Assembly (NCBI GenBank): GCA_963691705.1
Contig: OY829544.1
Coordinates: forward strand, 38,585,917-38,649,916
Reading direction: 5' to 3'
DNA: 64,000 nucleotides
DNA from: Viola odorata
Taxonomy: Eukaryota > Streptophyta > Magnoliopsida > Malpighiales > Violaceae
Both the position numbers and the translations under genes were made by a program. Numbering within the stretch: the first letter of the stretch is position 1; every line of letters begins with the position of its first letter. The notes under the pieces were generated by a model, which saw only the letters and a program-made list of their open reading frames with translations, was not told where the DNA came from and ran no database searches. Shown one piece after another: positions 45,891-56,703 of this stretch.

Positions 45891-46274
45891 ATGGAACGGG
45901 ACAGGAAGCAGGATATCCTAGATCTTTCCGGCGTCGTCTCAAATCACCTGGAGACAGACACAGTGACGATGGAGAATAGGGGTCTCCAAAGCAGAGCCGA
46001 TATCGACGAGCTTGAGGAGACTCTTGAGGATTTGCAGGCAAGGATGGATGCTGTACTGGAAGACCCTGAGCATGAGGGGTTGGCGCTGACCATAATGGAG
46101 TCATATGGGAGGGCTATCAACAATCTGACTCTGGCAATTGCTCATCTGAAGCAGAAGAGAGATGTCATTAATCTGGCACTTGGGAGCGTGAGGGCTGTTG
46201 CTCAGGAACTGAACAACTTTGGAAATTCCATTGCCGGAATCCCAACCATCTCTAATGCTTCTGATTCTGATTAG
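45891..46274 (+). CDS. Mariner-like element accessory protein 2 (copy C), 127 aa, unknown function
   Basis: Collinear with the copy B protein (same length, about three quarters identical by eye) and starting MERDRKQDILDLSG at 45891. Conserved blocks: DTVxMENRGLQ, ADIxELEExLE, EHEGLxLTIMESYGRAIN, LALGSVR and AQELNNFGN, then GIPTIS and an acidic SDSD end. The Glu-rich segment suggests a coiled coil; no known domain is recognised. AATAAA lies near 46355. Conserved protein length, promoter and poly(A) region in two diverged copies argue that the gene is used by the element. Its role is unknown. Confidence 0.78.
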   Translation: MERDRKQDILDLSGVVSNHLETDTVTMENRGLQSRADIDELEETLEDLQARMDAVLEDPEHEGLALTIMESYGRAINNLTLAIAHLKQKRDVINLALGSVRAVAQELNNFGNSIAGIPTISNASDSD

Positions 46275-46539
46275 AGTTAGGGTTTGTGTCCAATGTATCC
46301 TCCTTCCTTCCTGTAGGTGCTCCAACAATTCCAACCTATATGTAATTGGAATTGAATAAATAAAAAGAATGCAGTTTGTGTTTGTGTTTGTGTTGAAAGA
46401 TCATTCCCTTGTTCTTTTACACTTTGCAATCTAAGGCAGTGCCACACCCTAAATAAATTGAAAGCAAAACGTACACAAATCCAAATTGCAATCCAAACCA
46501 CAAACAAACTGACATCCAAAGCAGCTCAGAGTAACTATA

Positions 46540-47060
46540 TTTCCACCAATTAAAGAAACAGGAATCCAAGGAATTACCAAGCCTAACTACATTCAAAGCA
46601 CATCAGAATGGCTTCAACAAATCCAACCCAAAATAAACTCAGACCAAACTGAAAGGAAATATATTTCCAGCAATTAACCAAACTGAACTCATTGGGTATT
46701 ACCAAGCCAAAATACACTTTAAACCAAACTGGCTGGAAATATATTTGCAGCAATTAAACAAACAGAAATCCAAGGAATTACCAAGCCTAACTACCCTTTA
46801 AGCAAGACAGCATGGCTTCAACAAATCCAAGTCAAAATTAATTCAAACCAAACTGGCTGGAAATATATTTGCGGCAATTAAACAAACAGAAATCCAAGGA
46901 ATTACCAAGCCTAACTACACTTTAAGCAAGACAGAATGGCTTCAACAAATCCAAGTCAAAATAAATTCAAACCAAACTCCAATTAAATATATTTCCAGCA
47001 ATTAAACAAACTGAAATCCAAGGAATTACCAAGCCTAAATACATTCAAAGCAAGACAGAA
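46540..47060 (+). repeat. Tandem repeat of about 120 bp between genes 2 and 3 (copy C)
   Basis: Four to five units built on AAATATATTTGCAGCAATTA, AACAAACAGAAATCCAAGG, AATTACCAAGCCTAACTAC and CTTCAACAAATCCAA. It is in the same place as the 60-bp array of copy B and shares its CCAAGCCTAAATA and AATCCAAGG phrases. Confidence 0.85.
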
Positions 47061-47490
47061 TGGCATTTTAAATCCATGTGTAAATAAGTTCCCAAAAAAA
47101 TGAATTCCAACATGTTTGTGATTTGAACAAAGGCAGAAACAGACCTAACATCATTGAGAGCAAAATTTAAGGAACGTTGAACCCTGGTTATCCACCATTG
47201 CACAATCCATTCTATCACAAACAGTGAGTAAGATAAAAAAAAACCATGATTCATTACTTGACACAGGATATCAACACACAGACAGAAGAGATGGACGTAT
47301 TAGTCTGAATCTCAATTTCTGAGAAGTGCACATCACTTCTTCATCCCAAAATCCAAAATCAACCACCACTGTTGAGCTAATTTACGAAGATCCTTTTTAC
47401 AACCTCCATAACAGAGGCCCAAAATGTATATTTACAACCACATTACCTAATGGTCATCAACAACGCAAGCTAACAACATCTATGGTTGCT

Positions 47491-47899
47491 TCAATAGTAA
47501 GAGGGAAGTAACAGCCTGACCATTTCAATGAAGCATGCATCCCAAGTAGGATCAGTCAAGGTAAATGTACCATCAATTGGGAGCTTGTTGAGGTCGAAAT
47601 CCCTTTCCCCTTTATACTTCACTGCCAACAACCTCTCCTCAACAGATGGCTCGTTCAAGTCAAAATCATGAATAACCTTGAAGGGTGTTGTACGCAAATG
47701 CCTCTTCAAACCCCTGAAATCAACAATGGCTTCATTCTGATTGTTTGCGTCGTCGCCGGAGTCCTCCACAATCTGAACACCAGCATCGGCGGCATTTCCA
47801 CCATCGCCAATGGAATCTGGAACTACCATGTTCATGGAATCATCAAACAGAGCTATGGATTCCATCTGAGAATCCTCCAAAAAAACCAAGACTTTCCAT
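47491..47899 (-). pseudogene. Mariner-like element accessory protein 3 with FDLN motifs (copy C), start disrupted
   Basis: From the conserved-type ATG at 47899 (MESLGF) a run of seven T at about 47880-47886 puts the frame out by one. The main frame (to the stop at 47491) can start only at an internal ATG (47865, MESIALFDDSMNMVV). It contains DDSMNMVVPDSIG (near copy A's sequence), HDFDLNEPSVEE, RDFDLNKLPIDGTF and the tail FIEMVRLLLPSYY. It is acidic and probably disordered. If the internal ATG is used, a nearly complete protein of about 124 residues could still be made. Convergent with gene 2. Confidence 0.65.
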
Positions 47900-48203
47900 G
47901 ACCCAATCTCCCCAAGTTGTGAAGAACCCTAAATTGGAAGGAGGGGACGAAGAAACTGGAAATTGAATTGAAATACTCACAATATATAGGAGGTCGGAAA
48001 TGATTGACGCCCGAATTTTCCATTTCCCACCCAAAATCAATTTCACTTTCCCTCCGAAATTGAAAACGATTCCCTCCCAGATTTAACTTGCACCCAGCGC
48101 GAAATGGAGAGGAGAGAGAGCGAGGGTGATAAGGTCAGAAAATGGGAAAACATTCCTTGGAAACGGAGAACGACATGGATTAACGACCGCGGAAGAATGT
48201 CTT

Positions 48204-48232
48204 AAACGACATTCTTACGCGACCGGAGGGAG
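48204..48232 (-). repeat. Right TIR of copy C
   Basis: AAACGACATTCTTA followed by CGCGACCGGAGGGAG and TA. Inverted partner of 42215-42243. Confidence 0.9.
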
Positions 48233-48405
48233 TAGCATATAAAAGATTGTCTATGAGAAAAAAAGCAAAATTACAATCCATCCCCCAATGAATTAGCTTC
48301 CCGATATATGTGACATATATTAACTTCCCAATCGCTGAGCTCTAGGAAGAGCTTAATGTGTTGAATCAAGTCCATATTCGTCACGGGTGCTAATCTAGTA
48401 TGGTG

Positions 48406-48827
48406 GTGGCAGAGTCAGGGGATACTAGGGTGGGTTAGAGCCCGCCCACCCCATGACCCATTTTTTAAATAATACTTATATTTCTTTGCATTTTTATTAA
48501 TAATTAATTAATTAGTTATGAAAGTTAGAAAATTTAAGATTTAAATCTACATTAATGGTAAGAAAATATTGGTATATATCACACTTTTATTAATAAAAAA
48601 TATTACTATATTAATATATTTTTTTCATTTTGTACCACTAGGAAAATTAAAATTTCACATTTAGATTAAATTAAATTTGGAATTATTATTTAAAAATTAT
48701 GGGTCAAAAAATTTATGTACATGTATACTTTTTAATTATTTCGTTAACTAGCTATATTTATATGTATGTATGTATCTAAATATATATTGATGTTAGCCCT
48801 AAAAAATATTCTGACTCCGCTCCTGAG
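48406..48827. mobile_element. Possible decayed TIR element
   Basis: GGTGGCAGAGTCAGG near 48406 and CTGACTCCGCTCCTG at 48811-48825 are roughly inverted; GGGTTAGAGCCCGCCC and GATGTTAGCCCT follow inside. The rest is AT-rich and codes for nothing. There is no target duplication I can defend. Confidence 0.3.
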
Positions 48828-49150
48828 TGTAAGGCGTGAAGAACACAAAGTTATCGGTTTGTGTATTTTCCTCCCATCTTTTTTTCCGAGCTTCTTGCAG
48901 CCCAAAAAGAATGCCCCTATAACTCCGCCCAGTACGCATTGCAATGTCCAAGGAACGAGGAGAAACCCCCGAGCCACACACCCGTCGAATCGCGGAAGAT
49001 GCCACCTACTGCAGCGGTGTTCAAGGAGCTCTGAAAGGCTCCATCCGTATTTACGATGATCTCATCATCTTCAGTTGCGGCCCAACCAACCCAGGTATCT
49101 TCATACGTATGAGCTTGCTGATGGAAAGTTGGCAAGAGGCAGCTGCGTTT
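48800..49150 (-). pseudogene. LINE-type RNase H fragment
   Basis: The minus-strand frame 49135-48917 has EDDEIIVNTDGAFQSS, AVGGIFRDSTGVWLGGF and GHCNAYWAEL, the start of the plant RVT_3/RNase H domain found at the C-terminus of LINE polyproteins and in some host proteins. The first catalytic Asp (NTDG) and the Glu of AEL are present. A stop follows, and GILFGLQEARKK continues in another frame, so the fragment is frameshifted. No RT domain is nearby. It is a relic of a LINE or of a captured RNase H gene. Confidence 0.65.
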
Positions 49151-49210
49151 GCAGCTGAAGCAATGGAGCTACGCAAGATAGCTTCCTTAGAGCTCAGCGG
49201 AATCAATTGA

Positions 49211-52200
49211 CCATTGAAAACGAAGTAATTTTTCTTTTTTGCATGCGAATTTCAAAACGAGAAAGGAAGTTGTCATAGAATGAGTGAACATGGGCTCGCA
49301 GAGCAACATCATCAAGGCACCAACTCTCGTCCTCGAGTTGCAGCTGAGTGATTTTTATTTTTTGCTTGCGAAATTCAAAACGAGTGTGTAAGTCGGGAGT
49401 GTTGATCCACTCCGCATTAGACTTTTGCTTCCTAAAAAGTTCATTTTGATCCCTCAGTGTCTCATATTCACATGAAATTGATATAGTTTGGAAAAAAAAT
49501 TACTCGTGAATAGGGTCGATACTGGAATGGTTTTTTCTGAGAGTCAAATAGAATGTTAATTTTTTTGAAGTTAATATACTAATAAATCGATAAAAACGTA
49601 TTAAAATTTTAAAGGTTATTACAAATGATATAAAAAGTTGGCGAATTAAATAAGATTGTACAGTAGTTCTTTAAAAAATAAAATATAATATATTAACATA
49701 AAAATTAAAATTTAAAGATTATTACTATAAAATAACTTAAAATTTTAAATCTATTAACTGTGATACAATTTTACGTTATATTAATTTTTGCAGCTTAATG
49801 TATTAAATTTGTTTATATAATTACTCCGGTTCAAACTATTTACGAAGAGGAAGGATTAGGAAGGTAAGGAGACGGTGTGGAGTGTGGACTGTGGATGGTC
49901 CTACATCGGCATCGAATCGATACGATTTGGGAGTGACAGTAACTTTGAAGAAGGTGGGAAATTGCACGTCAGATAAACATATGATTAACATATCAAGACA
50001 AATGTCAGTCCGTCTCCGACACAAATCACGTGCCGTTCCCACTCGCGTGGCCTGCCCGTCCACGCATTCTCCAGCTGACCTGCCCTGCCCAGTGCCCCCT
50101 GCCCTCCGGTTCAATTATTACCCTCAGGCCTCGACCTAACCGCGCATGCCATGTCCACTCCACACCAGTCAATTACTACTTCACTTGTTAATTGTGTTAG
50201 TACAAAATTTGGTTCAAAATTAAATAAATTAACACTCATTATATACTCCTATAATTAAAATTACAATAGTAAAATCAAACGATGACTCCACAGAGATGAG
50301 AAACCATTACGTACATTCGGTATACATAATTTTACTTTTCCTCACAAATATTCATTGATATAAATCGATAAGTAAGGATCCACTTTTATTTATTTTTTAA
50401 ATAAATCAAGTTTGAATTTCATATTTTCTTCCAACGAGCGAACATAAAACTTCATACACTAAATATACCCAATAATTTTTCCTCCAAGATATACATACTT
50501 TTCGCCCATGCCTTTGCGCTACAAAAAAAGACTAATTTCCTTTTGGTTATTTTTAGATTTTCTCAAGGTAATTTCTTCTTATATACTTGGAATCTGAGTA
50601 GCTGAAGGTGAACAATTTGATTAATTAAAATCTCTTTGCAAATTTGTTTGTTTAGTTTCTGGTCACTGTTGTTGTTGCTTACAGAGAGCCCAATATGCTG
50701 ATTCTTGGTATTATCATGTCGTTTGTATTTTTGTTGGTGGGAAATGGCACGCCATGACTAATCATATTGTATTTTCTTGAAATAAATTCAATTTTTATTA
50801 TCTTTTAATATCAAACGTTTTAAGCTAAAATTTGATCTTAAATAATAGACGTTTTTATAGTCTCAGTTGTTGTAAGTCAAAAAATATTTTATAGTGAACC
50901 AAAATTTAAATAAATATTTAAAGTTGATTGTGAGCTAAAAAACAATCAATTTATGGATAAAATAGGATGCAATTTTTGACGCAATGACTTATCATGTTCA
51001 ATACTATCAGAAAAAACTTAAATTTGCCCCTTGAAGGAGAGAGGATAAAGGGAGTGTGTTTTTTTAAAAGAAGTCAATAGCGGCGGAAAATGGATCACAG
51101 TAGTACTTGTGTTAGTGTTTTGTTGGGCCCGCCGAAAGTGTGATGGAGGGCCGTTGGGCTCCTTTACTATCAATTCTGGCTGTTTATTGCATCACAAAAT
51201 ATAAAATTCACGAGATTATACATTTTTGTTATGAAAAAAAAATATATATTTAAATTCGACTCAACACATAAATAATTTTAAAAAAAAAATAGCAATTCCT
51301 TCCGTAATTTTGTCATCTAAATCGTTAATTTTATCATGTAAGAAATAATTATATGATATAAATAATTTATTTTCATGTGCGTATAGAATCCGTCATGATT
51401 CAGTAAAATCAAAGTCATATGACTGAAATTGCGATGAACAAATAGCCGGCCCTAATTTGTTCAATTTGTCCTACGATTCTGACACCAACTATTCTCAGCA
51501 TTTCATCTCCATTTATTTGCCAGGATCGCCAAATTATATATATAGACAAGTTGGATAATTTAAAAAATCATCCACCTAAGGAATTTGTCTATATATAATA
51601 TATAATGTTCCCTCTGGTCTCTAATAGTATATAGAAGAAAAAATCTAAATGGTTTGATTCTTTTAAGATTTTTTTTACATTTCTACCATTGATTTTAACA
51701 TTCAATTACCGTCCACTCATCCCCCAAGACCCACTCCTCATGTTCTCTTTTCCAATTTGCATAAGGATAGAAATGTAAAATATGCAAAACAACTGCATTG
51801 AGAAAGAAACACAATATCTATTTTGGACCAATTTTTTATTATCTAAAACGGCATATATTAGAGTATAGATGAAGTAACAACCTGGTAATATTCACACCTT
51901 GGGCTCAACCATAAACCTTCTTGATCCCATTACTCTATGGATTTGATGGTTGCTGAAGGCCCATATATTCAAGGCCCACCTTCTTCCAACTGCAACGGCC
52001 AACGGGTAGCAAGCAAAACTTGAATCCTGGGTGATTGCGGATACTTTAACGTATTCTCTGGATTGAAAAACTTCCCATTTCTTCATTTTACTTTAATGTT
52101 TTTTTTAGTACATAGAACAAGAAAACTAGCCTTTAACGAAACTCACACCTCCTATATAGTATATAGTACATCAACTTGTAGTTTGAATATTTCTTAATCT

Positions 52201-53490
52201 GGGATACAACCAATGTTGTTGCTAATTTATATTTTTGTTTGACTTAAGAAAATATGCTTACATTAAAGGCCAGTTCACACTCATCAATCTTTTTCTCAGT
52301 CAAGTTTATTATTTCATGATTTCATCGTACGTTCTTTCTTTTACTATTTTCAAAATGGTCTACCTTTACCTCCTTTGCAATTCTAGTTTCTTCAGAATAA
52401 TCTAGGTGAACAAAACTCTATAGTTTACTTCTATAATTTAAAAGTTTATAATATCAAATTTATATATATTTTTTAAATTGCAGTTTTTTCCTCTGTAATA
52501 ATCTAAAAATTAAAAATTAAAAAAAAAAATAGCAAAGTTATAAAATTTGGTAAAAATAATATAACATATATATGACACCTTAGACAACGGAAAATAAATA
52601 GTTCAAAGTTTATTTATAAATAGTAACTGTATTCAAAAGTTATGACTTATGAGCGAGATTTAATTTTTAATTAAATATGAAGGGTGAACTCTTGATTGTT
52701 TAGTCATAGAGGTTTCGCTACGATATTAAGTAACCATTGCACTCAAAAGTCATGACTTGTGAGTCAGACCCAAGATTTATTATTTATCTCAATAGTAAAT
52801 TTGTAATTTTTTAATATTTGTTTCTATTTTTTTTTAGTGAAGTGGACTTTTTTATATGTGTTACATTTTTTTCAGTTGTAATTATTTTACAATTTATTTT
52901 AAATTATTTAATTATTATATAAGTTAACCTCGTAAGTATTTAAAGTATAAAGAATTAAATTTAAGTGAAATATTTTGTAAAATATAATTTTTTTTCTCAG
53001 ATAGTTTACTTTTTTTCTTTTGGTAGGATACAAGTCCTGTTGTCTTTGTCTAGGTTCGGTGCATGATAACATTCTAACACTGTTTTTTTGTCCAGTTCAT
53101 TCCAACACCAAACTAATTCATTTATATTCCAATTCAATCAAAGACAAAAAACTAGAGTACTAATCACAAAGCAATCTTTATATTTTCTTGGATTAGGTCA
53201 ATGAAAGCACAACCCTTAACTTTAAACTGTAAAATCTAACAACCTAGCTTGAAATGAATTAATTTTATTTATATCTAATTTAATTTATTGATGTGCTCAA
53301 TTCGTTTAAATTAGCTTATTTAATTCGATCTAATGAGATATGAGGTGACAATTTAATTTCGGCCCTGTACATCTGTTTTGTTGGTCTCGGTTTAGATGAA
53401 ATTAGGACTAAATCGAGACAAATTTGAGAGGATATTTTTTTACAGTTCATTGTTAGTTTCAAGAACATCTCCATGAACCCTTCATTTTTT
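49211..53490. other. AT-rich intergenic DNA, no gene supported
   Basis: One minus-strand frame at 51892-52086 (VAVGRRWALNIWAF) lies in less AT-rich sequence and may be a gene fragment, but I do not recognise it. ATATATATAGACAAG and TTGTCTATATATAATAT near 51534-51600 form a small inverted repeat. The rest shows only AT-rich and simple sequence. Confidence 0.45.
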
Positions 53491-53773
53491 GGGCGAAGAC
53501 GAAATTTGATCCCTGCAGTCTAATTGATTGACTTATTTCAGCCCTCTCTTTTTCAAAAGTAATATTTCATCCTTCGGTTCTAAGCAAATAATTTTTTTCA
53601 TCCCTCACCCTAACGCCATCCATTTTTTCCGTCCGTTTGCTGACGTGTCGACCCACGTCACTTTGTTCCGTCCGTTTGCTGACGTGTCGACCCACGTGTC
53701 GTGCCACATCACTGATTGCTGACGTGGCACGCCACGTAGGCAGAAGCCAAACGGATAGCAAAATGTCAAATTT

Positions 53774-53846
53774 TGCATGGATTGGGACTCGAACCCACAA
53801 CCTGAAGCTTAAGAGCCTTGCGCTCTACCAACTAAGCCAGACAACT
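53774..53846 (-). pseudogene. tRNA-Lys(CUU)-like, outer copy, left arm
   Basis: 73 nt with the A-box-like TGGCTTAGTTGGTAG, anticodon loop CTCTTAA (anticodon CUU) and B-box GGTTCGAGTCC. The acceptor ends (AGTTGTC and TCCATGC) hardly pair, and the anticodon stem has two mismatches, so it is probably not functional. Confidence 0.6.
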
Positions 53847-53914
53847 TCTATGTTAACATGTTAATAAAACCTGAATATTACCTTCCATGTTTTTCAACAA
53901 GAACACCAGCAAAA

Positions 53915-53987
53915 GAGCTGCAATGGGACTCGAACCCACAACCTCATGGTTAAGAGCCTTGCGCTCTACCAACTAAGCTAGACAGCT
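53915..53987 (-). tRNA. tRNA-Lys(CUU)-like, inner copy, left arm
   Basis: 73 nt. The acceptor strands AGCTGTC and TGCAGCT pair at six of seven positions. The D arm matches tRNA-Lys (TAGCTTAGTTGGTAGAGC), the anticodon loop is CTCTTAA, and the anticodon stem has one A-A mismatch. The B-box GGTTCGAGTCC is intact. A TTTT Pol III terminator follows directly. It may be transcribed, but decay in the stem makes its use in translation doubtful. Confidence 0.55.
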
Positions 53988-54688
53988 TCTATGTTAACAT
54001 CTTAATAAACTCTGATTCTTATATCCTATCATTTTTCAATTTACTAATAAAATCTAACTATTACCTCCCATTTTAATAAATTTTAATGGAATAAAAAATT
54101 TATGGGTGGGCTATTAGTTCTTCTAATTATTAGTTATAAATAATTATTATGTTTTAAATAATTAATTATTATGTTGTTAAATATTTAAATTTTATTATAA
54201 AATTATTAATATTTAAGTTTTCAAATAAGATATATATGTTTTATTCATATATTTATTATATATAAATTTAGTTATGGGTGGGCCATTAATACTCTAATTA
54301 TTAATATATATATTTTATTAGTATTTTATTCGCATTTTTTATATATAGAGTACTAATAAAATATATATATATTAATAATTAGAGTACTAATGGCCCACCC
54401 ATAACTAAATTTATATATAATAAATATATGAATAAAACATATATATCTTATTTGAAAACTTAAATATTAATAATTTTATAATAAAATTTAAATATTTAAC
54501 AACATAATAATTAATTATTTAAAATATAATAATTATTTATAACTAATAATTAGAAGAACTAATAGCCCACCCATAAATTTTTTATTCCATTAAAATTTAT
54601 TACAATGGGAGGTAATAGTTAGATTTTATTAGTAAATTGAAAAATGATAGGATATAAGAATCAGAGTTTATTAAGATGTTAACATAGA

Positions 54689-54761
54689 AGCTGTCTAGCT
54701 TAGTTGGTAGAGCGCAAGGCTCTTAACCATGAGGTTGTGGGTTTGAGTCCCACTGCAGCTC
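54689..54761 (+). tRNA. tRNA-Lys(CUU)-like, inner copy, right arm
   Basis: Mirror copy of 53915-53987 with the same acceptor pairing and anticodon. The T loop reads TTTGAGT instead of TTCGAGT, which weakens the B-box and changes a normally invariant C. TTTT follows directly. Confidence 0.5.
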
Positions 54762-54829
54762 TTTTGCTGGTGTTCTTGTTGAAAAACATGGAAGGTAATA
54801 TTCAGGTTTTATTAACATGTTAACATAGA

Positions 54830-54902
54830 AGTTGTCTGGCTTAGTTGGTAGAGCGCAAGGCTCTTAAGCTTCAGGTTGTGGGTTCGAGTCCCAATCTATG
54901 CA
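54830..54902 (+). pseudogene. tRNA-Lys(CUU)-like, outer copy, right arm
   Basis: Mirror copy of 53774-53846. A-box and B-box are intact, the acceptor stem does not pair (AGTTGTC and TCTATGC) and the anticodon stem is imperfect. Confidence 0.6.
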
Positions 54903-55174
54903 AAATTTGACATTTTGCTATCCGTTTGGCTTCTGCCTACGTGGCGTGCCACATCAACAATCAGTGACGTGGGTCGACACGTCAGCAAACGGACGGAACA
55001 AAGTGACGTGGGTCGACACGTCAGCAAACGGACGGAAAAAATGGATGGCGTTAGGGTGAGGGATGAAAAAAATTATTTGCTTTAGAACCGAAGGATGAAA
55101 TACTACTTTTGAAAAAGAGAGGGCTGAAATAAGTCAATCAATTAGACTGCAGGGATCAAATTTCGTCTTCGCCC

Positions 55175-56703
55175 TCATTTTTTTATAAAAACTAAAAACT
55201 AAAAAAATTGAAGACTCGTATAACTTGACGAGTCGGAACCGAAACTCATTTAACAGTTTCATTTATTACCGAGATCCAACTTGCAGTCCCATTTTGCCAT
55301 CTATAACTTATTTGTAATTGGCTTATTTAACTCGATCATACCAAATTTTGAGTTTAAATATAAGGTTATATTTGTAAATTTTTAAACCAATTAGATAGGG
55401 GTTGTTTGTAAAATTTGACAGAAAAACTCCAAATCCTCTCTACCCATGTACACCCACCTAAATAGTGCATTCAATTATATTAGGTCAATGTCACTCTCTT
55501 AATTTTGTTAATGGATTATATTTCAGTTATATCCCGATCTTAATCATAAACAACGAATTCGACCAAAAACAAAAAAACAAAAATCGTAAACAACGAAAGA
55601 AATCGGAGAAAAGAAAAAAACCGAACCAGAAAAAGAGAGGAACTGACACTGACGCAAGCGCTTCCGTCACCCACTGCATCACGTTAGAGTGGCGAGAAAA
55701 CAGTACATCGACAGTCTTCTGCATTAAGTAATTAGTAATTTAACGTCGTCAACCGTCAACCTAAATCTTGTTGGCGACTGTCCAACAAACAACCATGTGC
55801 GATGCTACATTTTGCAATTTAGACTATTCACCGCAGCGGGTGTTAAATTTAACACTTCTCTTTTATCATATTAGCTTAACATCCAATCAAATCATCAAAT
55901 AACATTTTTTTTTTTTTTAATTTTACAGGAGGGTATTTTTCAGGGTGTTATTCACTTTCTCTCCCTTCCACATCATTTAATCATATACCCTACCATATTT
56001 TTCATTTTTATTTCTTATTAAATTTATAATTACTATAATAATTATTTTTTATAATATAATAAATAATAAATAATATATTTTTAATATAAATTAATTAAAT
56101 TTCATAAAATTTTTTCAGATTTCAAAAAATTTATACTTTTTTAATACAATAAATAATATAATATTCTCTATTTATAAATCTCTATACAGATTATTTTTGT
56201 GTCCAAATAAAATAAACATAGTCTCTATTTATAAACCTTTAAAAATTAAAAATAATGGTATATAATTTTTTAATTATCTTGAGTAATTATTATGAAAAAA
56301 GGCATTTAAAAAATAAAAAATAAAAAAATGTAAAAAATTCTGATTTTTTTTAGTGTCCAAATAATACAAACCTAGTCTCCATTTATAGATCTCAAAAAAT
56401 ATAAAATAATGGTATATTGTTTTTTAAATTAGTTTGAGTAATTATTATAAAAAAAACATTTAAAAAATGAGTAAAAAAGAACGGACCAATGACAGCCCAC
56501 CACGCGTGCGCGTGTCATTAGTCAATTTTTTTTTTTCTAAAAAGAAAAAAACAATGGCAGGTCTCATAGTCAGAAAAATTGGGTATTAAAATTTGATACC
56601 CTCTCTTTCCTTCTAATTTTTTAGCACCTCAATAATACTTTACTGTAGCTAATAATCTTCTAAATAATACCCGTGGTGGATGGTTACAAACCATATACCC
56701 TTT
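55175..56703. other. AT-rich intergenic DNA, no gene seen
   Basis: GGGTGTTAAATTTAACAC near 55838 and GGGTATTAAAATTTGATACC near 56580 are two small palindromes that might mark an old element, but the intervening DNA is low-complexity AT. A frame at 55465-55731 is Lys-rich and unconvincing. Confidence 0.4.

Larger units (their letters stand above)
42215..48232 (+). mobile_element. Mariner-like element copy C, complete, three genes
   Basis: The TIRs start CTCCCTCCGGTCGCG at both ends (42215-42243 and 48204-48232; 27 of 29 positions match) with TA on both sides. The order is a two-exon DD39D transposase (42651-44234, +), a tandem array, the 127-aa accessory gene (45891-46274, +), a second tandem array and the convergent FDLN-motif gene (47491-47899, -). 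The left end carries an extra perfect 11-bp hairpin (GGTCGCGAAAC/GTTTCGCGACC, 42223-42250). The right end has another (GAATGTC/GACATTC). This copy has the best-preserved transposase in the window. Its TIRs differ from those of copy B beyond CTCCCTCC, so B and C are different subfamilies with the same architecture. Confidence 0.92.
53491..55174. mobile_element. Palindromic Mutator-like foldback element carrying four tRNA-Lys-like sequences
   Basis: Two arms (53491-54323 and 54351-55174) are nearly perfect inverted copies over more than 820 bp around a loop of about 27 bp. The termini are GGGCGAAGACGAAATTTGAT and its inverse, flanked by the 9-bp repeat TCATTTTTT on both sides, as in Mutator-type insertion. 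The outer arm has ACGCCATCCATTTTTTCCGT and the palindrome GACGTGGCACGCCACGTAGG, as in the foldback elements at 30958 and 32342. Each arm then carries two tRNA-Lys(CUU)-like sequences about 140 bp apart. No protein gene is present. Arm differences are few, so the palindrome is young or kept similar by gene conversion. Confidence 0.88.

Noticed and set aside
51892..52086. 64-codon minus-strand frame in less AT-rich sequence
   Set aside because: Possible gene fragment, but I could not match it to a family, and it has no neighbouring exon; left as unassigned.
55465..55731. Lys/Arg-rich 88-codon frame
   Set aside because: Low-complexity A-rich DNA with no conserved features; not supported as a gene.
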